Shown here one piece after another: positions 63,915 to 64,000 of a stretch of DNA of 64,000 nucleotides (position 1 is the first letter of the stretch; each line of letters opens with the position of its first letter). This DNA comes from Pseudomonas anatoliensis (GTDB taxonomy: Bacteria; Pseudomonadota; Gammaproteobacteria; Pseudomonadales; Pseudomonadaceae): NCBI RefSeq assembly GCF_017976235.1, contig NZ_JACVHC010000002.1, positions 832,432-896,431 on the forward strand. Reading direction: 5' to 3'. The translations under genes and the position numbers were made by a program. Below the pieces are notes generated by a model that was given only the letters and a program-made list of their open reading frames with translations, ran no database searches and was not told where the DNA came from.

Positions 63915-63950
63915 GCGCGCCTCGGTTGAGACGAAAGATCTTAACCAACC

Positions 63951-64000
63951 GCTCTTTAACAACTGAATCAAGCAATTCGTGTGGGTGCTTGTGGAGTCAG
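63951..64000 (+). other. rRNA operon leader with boxA antitermination site; 16S gene lies outside
   Basis: GCTCTTTAACAA (63951-63962) matches boxA, where Nus factors bind. The following aactgaatcaagcaattcgtgtggg is the usual pseudomonad rrn leader. The mature 16S start is not reached before the window ends. Confidence 0.88.

Overview
The window is chromosomal DNA of a Pseudomonas of the fluorescens group. The evidence is high GC with strong third-position bias, REP/REPIN repeats of the pseudomonad type (cores 'tgtaggagctgcc...gctgcgatctttt' and 'cgcgggcaagcccgctccc'), a pyoverdine locus (pvdS, pvdL, pvdH, MbtH-like, fpvGHJKCDEF) and a dsbDEG/dsbRS block in the Pseudomonas arrangement. The right end runs into the promoter and leader of a ribosomal RNA operon; the 16S gene itself lies outside.

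Layout. 1-9.1 kb is housekeeping and signalling: the 3' end of moaB, moeA, a small membrane protein, a YegS-type lipid kinase, a NarL-type two-component pair, a helical protein of unknown function, a CheV chemotaxis protein behind a sigma-28-type promoter, a MOSC protein, PpnP and a DEDD exonuclease. 9.1-18.2 kb is the acyclic terpene (citronellol/geraniol) utilisation operon atuABCDEF with the divergent repressor gene atuR. The atuA-atuR gap carries two identical 17-bp operator-like sites in opposite orientation. 18.3-20.5 kb holds a periplasmic solute-binding protein and an unusual standalone Ig-like protein.

20.5-35.6 kb is the first pyoverdine block: an IucB-type acetyltransferase (PvdYII-like), the iron-starvation sigma factor PvdS behind a near-perfect Fur box, and the 4332-residue chromophore NRPS PvdL (acyl ligase-T-C-A-T-C-A-T-E-C-A-T). 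45.7-54 kb is the second block: the diaminobutyrate aminotransferase PvdH, an MbtH-like protein and, convergently, fpvGHJKCDEF for periplasmic iron release from ferripyoverdine. Three promoters, at pvdYII, pvdL and pvdH, share a PvdS-type motif TAA(A/T)T-N16-CGT. Together: Fur controls pvdS, PvdS drives the pvd genes, PvdH supplies diaminobutyrate to the last PvdL module, and FpvG-K/C-F recover the iron.

36.6-44.9 kb is a periplasmic disulfide block, dsbD-dsbE(TlpA-like)-dsbG, divergent from a two-component system resembling DsbRS. Between dsbD and dsbR sit three tandem paralogous genes for roughly 230-residue hemopexin-like four-bladed proteins, apparently a duplicated cassette. This is the least expected content of the window. 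54-63.5 kb is mixed: a VOC protein, soxR with a divergent monooxygenase-like gene, lipoproteins, LysE and EamA exporters, a cysteine desulfurase, aminopeptidase P, a DsbA-like isomerase and SDR pair with its TetR regulator. No CRISPR, IS element, prophage or tRNA gene was seen.
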